Positions 1 to 7,162 of a stretch of 12,904 bases of DNA are shown here, in pieces. Location of the stretch: contig CANHJA010000042.1 in assembly GCA_947460795.1 (NCBI GenBank), positions 1-12,904 on the forward strand, written 5' to 3'. Below the pieces are notes generated by a model. It had not been told where the DNA came from and searched no databases. It worked only from the letters and a program-made list of their open reading frames with translations. Source of the DNA: Bacteroidota bacterium (GTDB lineage: Bacteria > Bacteroidota > Bacteroidia > Chitinophagales > Chitinophagaceae). The translations under genes and the position numbers were made by a program. Positions within the stretch are counted from its first letter, which is position 1. The number at the start of each line of letters is the position of its first letter.

Positions 1-1
1 C

Positions 2-3000
2 AATGGCCCGCACTCTATCTTAAAAGACTCTGCAAAAAAACTATTTACACATCAGTATAACATTTACAATGATGTTAGCTATTATTTTTTAAATGTTGAC
101 AAAGGAGCCGGAAAAAGAATTCAATTAGAGAACACTCCCACAACGTCGACTCAAATCGTAACCTCTTTTAATGAATTTCTATTTCACGAAAAAGATTCTG
201 TCAATATTGGCCGTTATGGTAAAATGTGGTGGGGCGACGAGTTAAATGATTTGCCAGGCCGAACCCTCAATAAATCTTTTGCATTTAACATTCCGAACAT
301 CGATTTATCTAGTCCGATTACTGTTTCTACACAAATTGGCGGCATACAACGCACTGCTGCTTCTAACTTAGCGATCACTGTAAATGGGAATGCATTGACA
401 TCGTTTTTTTTAAGTCCTTTTGGTTATGAATTTTATGATCCACAAATTCGAGTGTTAAATGATACGAAAGCAACAACAGTCAATTCATCTTCAGTTGTTT
501 TAAATTATAAATTCAGCAAAGGTGGTTCAGAAGCTGTAGGATTTATTGATTATATCAGAATAAATGCTAGAAGAAATTTGGTTTTTAATGGCTATTTAAA
601 TTTCGCCGATTGGAATTCGGTAGGCATTGGCAATGTAGCAAATTATCAAATTCAAAATGCCAATGCAAATACCAGAGTTTGGGATATTACCAACCCACTC
701 CAACCTAGCTTAATGAATAGCTCACTCAACGGCACTGTTCTTTCTTTTAATCAAAAAGCTGATTTTTTACACCGATTTGTTGCAATAGATGGTTCTACCG
801 TGTTCACTCCTTCAATGGTAGGAAAAATAAGTAATCAAAACTTACACAACATCAATAATAAAGAATATATTATTGTGAGCCATCCTTCTTTTCTTTCAGA
901 AGCAAAACGTTTAGCTCAACATCATATCAACAAGAGAGGATACAAAACAATTGTAGTGACTCCTCAAGAAATATACAACGAATTTTCATCGGGATCACAA
1001 GATATTTCAGCCATCAGAGATTTTGCAAAAATGCTTTATGATAGAGCTACTAATCCAAATGACATGGTAAACTATTTATTGTTATTTGGAGATGCATCGT
1101 ATGATTATAAAAACAGAGTAGCGAACAACACGAATTTTGTACCAACATATGAAACCTTAGAAAGTGTAAATAAAATATTGAGTTATCCTACAGATGATTT
1201 TTTTGGTTTTTTGGATGATGAAGAAAATTTAAATGATTTTTCGAGTAGCCAAATTAGCACATTGGATATTGGTGTGGGTAGAATTACAGCGCCTACAGTA
1301 GTAATTGCTAAAGATATTGTGAATAAAATAATTAATTACGACAGCCCTAATTCTTTCGGGCCTTGGAAAAACAATATGACATTTTGTGCAGATGATGGCG
1401 ATGGCGATGGAACTGAACACATGAATGATGCAGAATCGGTTGTGGCAATTACGGTTGACTCATTGCCAATTTACAACAACAATAAAATATATGTTGATGC
1501 ATTGGTTGAACAATTTACACCATCTGGAGCTAGATGCCCTGATGGAAATACTGCTGTAAGAGAACAACTTTATAATGGTACTTTTTTATTAAATTACAAT
1601 GGCCATGGAGGGCCACACAGCTGGTGTGAAGAAAGGATTTTTTCTCAAAACGATATCAATGCACTGAAAAATTACAATAAATTACCCCTTTTTATTACTG
1701 CCACTTGCGATTTTGCTCCCTATGATAATCCTGCAGATTATTCTGGAGGAGAAATATTGCTTTCAAAACCAGATGGAGGTGCCATCGCATTAATGTCTAC
1801 CACACAACTCGTATTTGCAGATCAAAATAGGATCATGAACCAAAACTACATGTATGAGGGATTCTCATTTCAAGAGAATGGTAAATTTCCAACGCTTGGA
1901 GACTCTTACAGATTGTCGAAAAACTTACGATATGTATCTGGAATGAGCGAAAGCACCGCTGCAAACTTTAGAAAATTTACCTTGCTAGGCGACCCGGCTT
2001 TGCCACTTTCTTTTCCTAAATACGATGTTTTTACTGATAGTATAAATGGTATATCTACCCTAATTACACAAGACACTTTAAAAGCGTTGAATAAATATAC
2101 AATAAGTGGGCATGTAGCAGATAAACAAGGTAATTTATTGACAGGATTTAATGGAGTGGTATTCCCATCTATTTTTGATAAACCTAAAAAAATAAGTACC
2201 ATACAAAATAATGGCGAACCTATTGTAGACTTTTATGTACAAAACAATACCATCTATAAAGGGAAAGCAACTGTAAAAAATGGGAAATTTTCGTTCACAT
2301 TTGTAGTACCTAAAGACATAAATTATAAAGTAGCAAAAGGTAAAATTAGCTACTATGCAAACAATGAGAATGAGGATGCCAATGGATTTGATAATAACGT
2401 TTATGTAGGTGGGAGTTCAACCAGTGCAATTGCTGACAATGAAGGGCCCATGATAAAAGCATACATGAACAGTGAAAAATTTGTTGATGGAGGCATCGTG
2501 ACTTCAAATTCTACCTTATTGGTAAAATTATCTGACGACAATGGAATCAATTATACCGGCAATTCTATTGGACATGATATTACAGCCATTTTAGATAAAA
2601 ATGCTCAAAATACCTTCGTGTTAAATAATTTTTTTGAAACTAATTTAGATGACTACAAAGCGGGAGTTGTGAAATTTCCAATTAATAATTTAGCAGAAGG
2701 AACACACACCCTAACAATTAAAGCTTGGGATATTTTAAATAATTCATCTGAAACTACCATTGCTTTTGAAGTAGTGAGTGCTACAAAAGGATTGATAAAA
2801 AATGTATACAATTATCCAAATCCATTTTCTACCAAAACGCAGTTTATGTTTGAACACAATATGCCGAATCAACCATTATCAGTATCGATACAAATAATGA
2901 CCTTGACAGGCAAAGTGGTAAAAACAATCAAAGAACAAATTACTTCCGAAGGCACAAGAGTAAACAATATCGATTGGGATGGATTAGATGAATTTGGCGA

Positions 3001-3097
3001 CAAAATTGGCAACGGAGTGTATGTTTATAAATTGCACGTAAAATCTCAATCTGGTTTTTCAGACACCAAACTTGAGAAATTAATTATTCTAAGATAA
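2..3097 (+). CDS. porU: PorU, type IX secretion system sortase (C25 peptidase family), 5'-partial
   Basis: The frame is open from base 2 with no stop, giving 1031 visible codons; the ATG at 224 is internal and the true start lies left of the window. PorU is the outer-membrane-attached gingipain-like peptidase that removes C-terminal signals from type IX cargo and joins the mature protein to A-LPS. A gingipain-like domain spans roughly visible residues 287-640, with catalytic His in NGHGGPHSW (His535, bases 1604-1606) and catalytic Cys in ITATCDFAPYDNP (Cys569, bases 1706-1708). The Asp/Gly-rich GDGDGTEHMND segment and FGDASYDYKNR also fit the family. An Ig-like region follows, then a C-terminal domain starting at YPNPF (residues 938-942) that resembles FlgD-Ig or T9SS sorting domains; family members keep theirs. 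PorV lies directly downstream, matching its partner in the attachment complex. Identity is secure; only the N-terminus is missing. Confidence 0.93.
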   Translation, partial: NGPHSILKDSAKKLFTHQYNIYNDVSYYFLNVDKGAGKRIQLENTPTTSTQIVTSFNEFLFHEKDSVNIGRYGKMWWGDELNDLPGRTLNKSFAFNIPNIDLSSPITVSTQIGGIQRTAASNLAITVNGNALTSFFLSPFGYEFYDPQIRVLNDTKATTVNSSSVVLNYKFSKGGSEAVGFIDYIRINARRNLVFNGYLNFADWNSVGIGNVANYQIQNANANTRVWDITNPLQPSLMNSSLNGTVLSFNQKADFLHRFVAIDGSTVFTPSMVGKISNQNLHNINNKEYIIVSHPSFLSEAKRLAQHHINKRGYKTIVVTPQEIYNEFSSGSQDISAIRDFAKMLYDRATNPNDMVNYLLLFGDASYDYKNRVANNTNFVPTYETLESVNKILSYPTDDFFGFLDDEENLNDFSSSQISTLDIGVGRITAPTVVIAKDIVNKIINYDSPNSFGPWKNNMTFCADDGDGDGTEHMNDAESVVAITVDSLPIYNNNKIYVDALVEQFTPSGARCPDGNTAVREQLYNGTFLLNYNGHGGPHSWCEERIFSQNDINALKNYNKLPLFITATCDFAPYDNPADYSGGEILLSKPDGGAIALMSTTQLVFADQNRIMNQNYMYEGFSFQENGKFPTLGDSYRLSKNLRYVSGMSESTAANFRKFTLLGDPALPLSFPKYDVFTDSINGISTLITQDTLKALNKYTISGHVADKQGNLLTGFNGVVFPSIFDKPKKISTIQNNGEPIVDFYVQNNTIYKGKATVKNGKFSFTFVVPKDINYKVAKGKISYYANNENEDANGFDNNVYVGGSSTSAIADNEGPMIKAYMNSEKFVDGGIVTSNSTLLVKLSDDNGINYTGNSIGHDITAILDKNAQNTFVLNNFFETNLDDYKAGVVKFPINNLAEGTHTLTIKAWDILNNSSETTIAFEVVSATKGLIKNVYNYPNPFSTKTQFMFEHNMPNQPLSVSIQIMTLTGKVVKTIKEQITSEGTRVNNIDWDGLDEFGDKIGNGVYVYKLHVKSQSGFSDTKLEKLIILR

Positions 3098-3111
3098 AAC
3101 TATTTTTTAAC

Positions 3112-3119
3112 TACATTTG
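3112..3119 (+). promoter_or_regulatory. Probable -7 promoter element for porV
   Basis: The sequence TACATTTG matches the Bacteroidota -7 consensus TAnnTTTG and lies 69 bases before the porV start, just after the porU stop. No clear TTG -33 element is seen at the usual distance upstream. It suggests porV can be transcribed separately from porU, giving a leader of roughly 60 bases. Confidence 0.5.
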
Positions 3120-3188
3120 CATACTAATTTTATAAAAATTTAATTTTTGCCTTTGACGAAAAATCTACTTAAACAAACAATTAATTAA

Positions 3189-4469
3189 ATGAACAAGGTC
3201 ATTTTAAAGTCAGTTGCTTTACTTGCTTTAGGTTTAGTAGCTGTTAAATCAAACGCACAAACAAATACAGGTGGTTCTGGAACAGGACCTGATTACACAA
3301 CAATTACAACCGCTGTTCCATTTATGAGAATTAGTCCGGATGCTCGTTCTGGAGGTATGGGTGATGTAGGAATAGCAATCAGTCCAGATGCAAATGCACA
3401 ATATTGGAATCTTTCTAAATTGGCAATGGCAGAACAAGAAGCTGGTGTATCAATGACCTACACTCCTTGGCTAAAAGATTTAGTTCCTGATATTTTCATA
3501 GCCTACATTTCCGGATATGCTAAATTTGGTGAAGAAGATAATAAAAACCAAGCAGTAAGTTTTGGATTACGCTATTTTAATTTAGGGAGTATCAATTACA
3601 CAAATGTAGATGCACAACCGATTGGTACTGGAAATCCTAGAGAATTTTCTTTCGACATTGGATACTCTCGTAAACTTTCTGATAATTTAGCAATTGGAGT
3701 AGCTGGAAAAGTGATTCATTCAAACATCATCAATGGTGCTGCTAATCAAAATGGATCTACTTACAAACCTGGAACTTCAGCTGCTGTAGATTTAGGAATG
3801 TTTTATACAAAAGAATTAAAAACAAACGAACAAACAGGGCAATCATCCTCAATTAATGCAGGTTTGTCTTTAACTAACTTGGGGAATAAAATGAGTTATG
3901 GCAGTGGTCGTAAAGATTTTTTACCTACAAACTTAGGATTAGGAGTTGCCTACAATTATACAATTGATGAATTCAATAAAATTACGTTTGCACTTGATGC
4001 CAACAAATTATTAGCCCCATCTCCGCATTGGATATACATTGATTCTACAGAAGACTATTCTTTTATTGATGTAGAAAAAATTAACAATAAAAGTGTGGTA
4101 AGCGGAATTTTAGGATCCTTCAGCGATGCATCAGGTGGAGCTAGCGAAGAGTTAAAAGAAGTAATGTTAAGTTTTGGTGCAGAGTACGCTTATCAAAATC
4201 AATTTTTCGCTCGTGCAGGATATTTTTATGAATCTAGAATGAAAGGCGATCGTCGTTTTTTATCACTGGGTGTGGGCGTAAAATATAGCATGTTCGGATT
4301 AAACTTAGCCTATGTAGTTCCATCAGGTTCGGGCATCGCTAGAAATCCATTATCAAATACGGTTCGTTTCTCTTTGATTTTTGATGTTGATAAATTAAAT
4401 ACTATTTTGTTGCCAAACGGAAAAGATTCTAAAAAAGATCCAAAAAAAGAGGCTCGCAACAAAAAATAA
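3189..4469 (+). CDS. porV: PorV (LptO), outer-membrane shuttle protein of the type IX secretion system
   Basis: This is a 426-residue outer-membrane beta-barrel protein of the FadL-like PorV family. In the type IX system PorV accepts cargo from the translocon and carries it to the PorU sortase. Residues 1-23 form a signal peptide with cleavage expected after SNA. The mature N-terminal part carries the family signature FMRISPDARSGGMGDVGIA, followed by NAQYWNLSKLA and TPWLKDLVPD, and then alternating barrel strands to about residue 398 (NTVRFSLIF). The last 28 residues form an added hydrophilic, lysine-rich tail (GKDSKKDPKKEARNKK), which is odd because outer-membrane barrels generally end at an aromatic residue in the final strand. 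It follows porU by 91 bases, a pairing expected for the attachment complex. Start chosen because it gives a complete signal peptide. Confidence 0.93.
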   Translation: MNKVILKSVALLALGLVAVKSNAQTNTGGSGTGPDYTTITTAVPFMRISPDARSGGMGDVGIAISPDANAQYWNLSKLAMAEQEAGVSMTYTPWLKDLVPDIFIAYISGYAKFGEEDNKNQAVSFGLRYFNLGSINYTNVDAQPIGTGNPREFSFDIGYSRKLSDNLAIGVAGKVIHSNIINGAANQNGSTYKPGTSAAVDLGMFYTKELKTNEQTGQSSSINAGLSLTNLGNKMSYGSGRKDFLPTNLGLGVAYNYTIDEFNKITFALDANKLLAPSPHWIYIDSTEDYSFIDVEKINNKSVVSGILGSFSDASGGASEELKEVMLSFGAEYAYQNQFFARAGYFYESRMKGDRRFLSLGVGVKYSMFGLNLAYVVPSGSGIARNPLSNTVRFSLIFDVDKLNTILLPNGKDSKKDPKKEARNKK

Positions 4470-4500
4470 AATGATTATTAACTAATTACCAATAAAATTA

Positions 4501-4540
4501 AAATGTCATGTTTAGCTTTGCAAAAACATGGCATTTTTTT
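4501..4540 (+). terminator. Rho-independent terminator after porV
   Basis: A 12-bp stem (4502-4513 with 4524-4535, one G-T wobble) closes a 10-base loop and is followed by a T run to 4540. It lies 32 bases after the porV stop and should end the porU-porV transcript before ispF. Confidence 0.8.
4513..4520 (+). promoter_or_regulatory. Probable -7 promoter element for ispF, inside the terminator
   Basis: TAGCTTTG fits TAnnTTTG exactly and sits at the left edge and loop of the porV terminator hairpin, 42 bases before the ispF start. No -33 TTG is visible at the usual distance. Only about 90 bases separate porV and ispF, so little other space exists for an ispF promoter downstream of the terminator. 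Confidence 0.45.
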
Positions 4541-4562
4541 ATTACAAATAAATTAAACAATT

Positions 4563-5039
4563 ATGTACAGAATAGGATACGGCATCGATTATCATCAAAT
4601 GGTAGAAGGTAGAGATTTTTGGTTGGGAGGAATAAAAATTCCACACACAAAAGGTGCTTTGGGTCATTCGGATGCAGATGTACTATTGCATGCAATATGC
4701 GATGCGATGTTGGGCGCAGTGAATGCAGGTGACATAGGTACCCATTTTCCTGATAATGACCAGACATTTAAAGATATTGACAGTAAAATTTTATTGCGAA
4801 AAAGCAATGAAATTTTAAATCAAAAGGGATTTCAAGTAGTGAATATCGACAGCACTGTTTGCCTAGAATTACCTAAAATAAAACCGCATGTAGAGGCTAT
4901 GCAAAAAGCCATAGCTGATTGTTTAGGAATAGACATCGATTTGATTTCAATCAAAGCAACCACTACTGAAACGCTAGGCTTTGTGGGTAGAGAAGAAGGC
5001 GTTGTTGCCCATGCATCTGTGTTGGTGAGTAAAATATAA
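4563..5039 (+). CDS. ispF: 2-C-methyl-D-erythritol 2,4-cyclodiphosphate synthase
   Basis: This 158-residue cytoplasmic enzyme, of normal family length, converts 4-diphosphocytidyl-2-C-methyl-D-erythritol 2-phosphate to the cyclic diphosphate, releasing CMP, in the MEP pathway to isoprenoids. The metal ligands are visible as Asp9 and His11 in GIDYH and His43 in LLHAICDA. The GHSDADVLLHAICDAMLGA and GDIGTHFPDND blocks and the C-terminal TTTETLGFVGREEG motif are all typical. The Asp-x-His motif reads DYH where many homologues have DVH or DSH. It is monocistronic by appearance, with a terminator on each side, and has no functional link to its secretion neighbours that I can see. The enzyme is a homotrimer in known members. 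Confidence 0.97.
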   Translation: MYRIGYGIDYHQMVEGRDFWLGGIKIPHTKGALGHSDADVLLHAICDAMLGAVNAGDIGTHFPDNDQTFKDIDSKILLRKSNEILNQKGFQVVNIDSTVCLELPKIKPHVEAMQKAIADCLGIDIDLISIKATTTETLGFVGREEGVVAHASVLVSKI

Positions 5040-5066
5040 CGCATCATCAATTTATTTTTTTTCAGT

Positions 5067-5100
5067 AATACGAAGGCAAATTGTCTTCGTATTTTTATTT
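5067..5100 (+). terminator. Rho-independent terminator after ispF
   Basis: A 9-bp perfect stem AATACGAAG / CTTCGTATT (5067-5075 with 5085-5093), extendable by a G-T and a C-G pair, is followed by TTTTATTTT. It lies 27 bases after the ispF stop. Confidence 0.85.
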
Positions 5101-5146
5101 TGTAAATTTTAGCGGGTTAAACAACATTTACATTGTTTGAATTATT

Positions 5147-5201
5147 TCTCTATGAAAATCTGCCATAGGTATATTACAACATAATACCTTCGAAATAGAG
5201 A
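5147..5201. repeat. Nested inverted repeat upstream of the barrel gene
   Basis: Outer arms TCTCTAT (5147-5153) and ATAGAGA (5195-5201) enclose inner arms AGGTAT (5167-5172) and ATACCT (5184-5189). It could fold as an interrupted hairpin of 55 bases. It has no T run after it and lies between the ispF terminator and the likely barrel-gene promoter, so it may be a regulator site or a relic. The remaining part of this 256-base intergenic stretch is very AT-rich and holds nothing else I recognise. Confidence 0.4.
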
Positions 5202-5255
5202 CTGAATAGAAGAGAAAAAAAAATTAAAAAAATTATATATTTTAAAAAAATATAT

Positions 5256-5263
5256 TATATTTG
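5256..5263 (+). promoter_or_regulatory. Probable -7 promoter element for the outer-membrane barrel gene
   Basis: TATATTTG fits TAnnTTTG and ends 32 bases before the ATG at 5296. The upstream 40 bases are almost pure A and T, resembling an UP-like tract; no TTG -33 element is clear. An A-rich leader (nine A in a row) precedes the start codon, as is common in Bacteroidota genes that lack a Shine-Dalgarno sequence. Confidence 0.55.
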
Positions 5264-5295
5264 AAGTATAAATTTTTAAACAAAAAAAAATAAAC

Positions 5296-6012
5296 ATGAA
5301 AAAAATTATTTTAACAGTTACAGCGATTATGGCAATTGGATTTGTTAACGCTCAAAATTTGAAATCAAAAAAAGGAGAAAACTATTTACCAGAAGCAAAT
5401 GACTGGGCTATTAGCTTCAATGCAAATGGTGTTTTCAATTATGTAGGAAATTTATTTAATGGTAATACAAAGAACATTGCGCCTTCAGTAGGAAATGTTA
5501 CAGCGAACTCTTTCGTTGGTAAAAAATTCATTGATGCTAAATCGGCATACAGAGTAGTTGCTAATGTAGGTTTTGGAAGTAACAATTTAAAGAATGGTAC
5601 AGTTCCAGGTGGCGGCAGTTTCGCTACTTACAAAGCTTCAACATTAAACTTAAACCTTGGTTTAGGTAAAGAGTGGAGAAGAGGTTCTACACGTTTACAA
5701 GGATTCTATGGTGCTGATGCATTAGTAGGATTCGCTTCTGAAAAATGGAGTGAAACAAACAACACAGTTGCAAATGGTACTTTTAATGCTGGAACATCAA
5801 TCAATTTAGGTGTAACTGGTTTTATCGGTTCTGAATATTTCATTTTCCCTAAAATGTCAATTGGTGCACAATACAACTATGGCTTACAAGTTGCAGCAAA
5901 CGGTGCCGATAACTACAAAGTAGGGACTTTTGAAGAGAAAGGTAAATCTACTTCAAATATTAACTTTGGAAATGTAAGTTCTACTTCAATGAACTTAACA
6001 TTGCACTTCTAA
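5296..6012 (+). CDS. Outer-membrane beta-barrel protein of unknown function
   Basis: The 238-residue product starts with a clear signal peptide (residues 1-19, MKKIILTVTAIMAIGFVNA, cleaved before Gln20). The mature protein is rich in Gly, Asn, Ser and Thr with alternating hydrophobic residues, as expected for amphipathic strands, and ends in MNLTLHF with the C-terminal Phe recognised by the BAM machinery. The early block LPEANDWAISFNANGVFNYV and the following YVGNLFNG resemble a widespread Bacteroidota barrel family whose members share a 'PEAGDWA... YVGN' start, judged from memory. Small barrels of about eight strands are expected for this length. No catalytic or ligand motif is visible. It has its own promoter element and a strong terminator, suggesting a well-expressed single gene. 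Function cannot be assigned. Confidence 0.85.
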   Translation: MKKIILTVTAIMAIGFVNAQNLKSKKGENYLPEANDWAISFNANGVFNYVGNLFNGNTKNIAPSVGNVTANSFVGKKFIDAKSAYRVVANVGFGSNNLKNGTVPGGGSFATYKASTLNLNLGLGKEWRRGSTRLQGFYGADALVGFASEKWSETNNTVANGTFNAGTSINLGVTGFIGSEYFIFPKMSIGAQYNYGLQVAANGADNYKVGTFEEKGKSTSNINFGNVSSTSMNLTLHF

Positions 6013-6033
6013 TATTAAAAAATATTACTGATT

Positions 6034-6062
6034 AAAAGCCTCTCTTTTGAGAGGCTTTTTTT
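6034..6062 (+). terminator. Strong Rho-independent terminator after the barrel gene
   Basis: A perfect 11-bp stem AAAAGCCTCTC / GAGAGGCTTTT (6034-6044 with 6049-6059) closes a TTTT loop and is followed by T residues to 6062. The mirrored form has a short T4 tail on the minus strand, so it could also weakly stop the oncoming minus-strand operon. Confidence 0.92.
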
Positions 6063-6075
6063 ATGCATGGTTTTC

Positions 6076-6141
6076 ACTAAACTCGGCATTAAAAAACATA
6101 GATTACTTCAACTGCCCAAAGCGTCAGTTTCGGAATGACGT
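6076..6141. repeat. Possible copy of a dispersed intergenic repeat
   Basis: Between two convergent genes lies a stretch with CTCGGCATT, ATAGATTACTTC and TTCGGAATGACG, containing a CGTCA / TGACG inverted pair (6122-6126 with 6136-6140). This wording resembles the dispersed 'AGATTCCT...TTCGGAATGACG' elements common between Bacteroidota genes, recognised from memory only. I see nothing else in the remaining intergenic bases up to 6199. Confidence 0.35.
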
Positions 6142-6199
6142 CTAAAATAGAAATACCGTCGCGTTATGAGACACAGACTTTATGAAGGGGAAAAAAGAA

Positions 6200-7162
6200 T
6201 TATGAAAGAAAATGATTCATCTCCTCCTCCAAATGCAAATAGGGAAATGTTGTTTTCAACTCGTTGCAAAGCTGAAGATGATCTTTTAAAAATTGTTGAT
6301 GTGCCTGGCTTTGGGTGTCTTTTGGTTTGTGGTTTTTGGCTTTATGAAGTTGCTCTAATTTTTTCATTAAAGGAAAACAATTTGGCTCAATGCAATGTAT
6401 TTTAAATTGTTCCCAAACGTAGGCCGTTGCTGGATAATTGGGATGTACTAAATCGATATCATAAAAACGATAATCACGAAGCACATCAATCACTAATTCG
6501 TAAGAAGGGAAATAGTATTGGTTGGGTAAACTGTGTACAGTTTCTAACAATCGGGCTTTGCTTCTGTTGTTTTCAATCACCCCATCTCGGCTATGTCGCA
6601 CAGGACTTACGGTGTAAACAAATTTTAACTTCGGGTTAAAGGCTTTGAGTTTTTCTTGCATAGCTATCAAGGCATTCGTCATAACTTCTATGCTTAATAA
6701 ATCTTTTCTAAAATGATTCATTGGAGCTCTGTGATTGTTATTTACATAAATATTTTCATCTAATAAATAATAGGCATACGATGAGCCTAAAGTGATAAAA
6801 ACAGCATCGGCTTCTTTTAAAAAATGATGTTGAGCAGAAATCGAATCATTTATTTTTTGCAAACTTTCCTGAGCATCTAAACAAGAAAAATCTGAATGAA
6901 AAAACCAACTGTGGTAATATTCGTTTAATAAAAACAAGTCGTCGGCTGTATATTTTTTATTTTCAACTAAATCATCTAAGGCCTTGCAAACACTTAATGG
7001 ATTAAACAAAACTCCATGCGAATTTTGCATTGCAGCAAATTTATTTCTACATAAAAAATTAAATATATGCTCCGTAAAACACGAACCAATTAGCAATACC
7101 TTGTCGGTATGTTTGAGCTTCGGTGTTAGTTCGGGGATGTCAATTTTTAATAAAAAATCCAT
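6200..7162 (-). CDS. GSCFA-domain protein (SGNH-hydrolase-like)
   Basis: The 320-residue protein carries the naming motif of the GSCFA family near its N-terminus: IGSCFTEHI with GSCF at residues 26-29, where Ser27 would be the SGNH-type nucleophile. Later family blocks are LGSSYAYYL (126-134), TVSPVRH (184-190) and DLVHPN (237-242), the last placed where SGNH hydrolases carry their catalytic Asp and His. No signal peptide or membrane segment is seen, so it is probably cytoplasmic. Family members occur in Bacteroidota and in surface-polysaccharide loci, but no substrate is established to my knowledge. Its ATG overlaps the stop of the upstream gene by one base (TAATG), implying translational coupling with the membrane TPR protein. 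It is the last gene of the minus-strand operon. The family call is firm; the enzymatic role is inference. Confidence 0.88.
   Translation of the reverse strand: MDFLLKIDIPELTPKLKHTDKVLLIGSCFTEHIFNFLCRNKFAAMQNSHGVLFNPLSVCKALDDLVENKKYTADDLFLLNEYYHSWFFHSDFSCLDAQESLQKINDSISAQHHFLKEADAVFITLGSSYAYYLLDENIYVNNNHRAPMNHFRKDLLSIEVMTNALIAMQEKLKAFNPKLKFVYTVSPVRHSRDGVIENNRSKARLLETVHSLPNQYYFPSYELVIDVLRDYRFYDIDLVHPNYPATAYVWEQFKIHCIEPNCFPLMKKLEQLHKAKNHKPKDTQSQAHQQFLKDHLQLCNELKTTFPYLHLEEEMNHFLS

Noticed and set aside
224..226. ATG at 224 as the start of porU
   Set aside because: The frame is open from base 2 and the upstream residues read like the PorU N-terminal domain, so this Met is internal.
1390..1411. 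GATGGCGATGGCGATGG short repeat in porU
   Set aside because: It encodes the Asp/Gly-rich segment normally seen in this family, so protein function explains it.
6166..6405. Plus-strand frame of 79 codons over the end of the GSCFA gene
   Set aside because: It is antisense to a well-supported gene, has no promoter element and no recognisable protein features.
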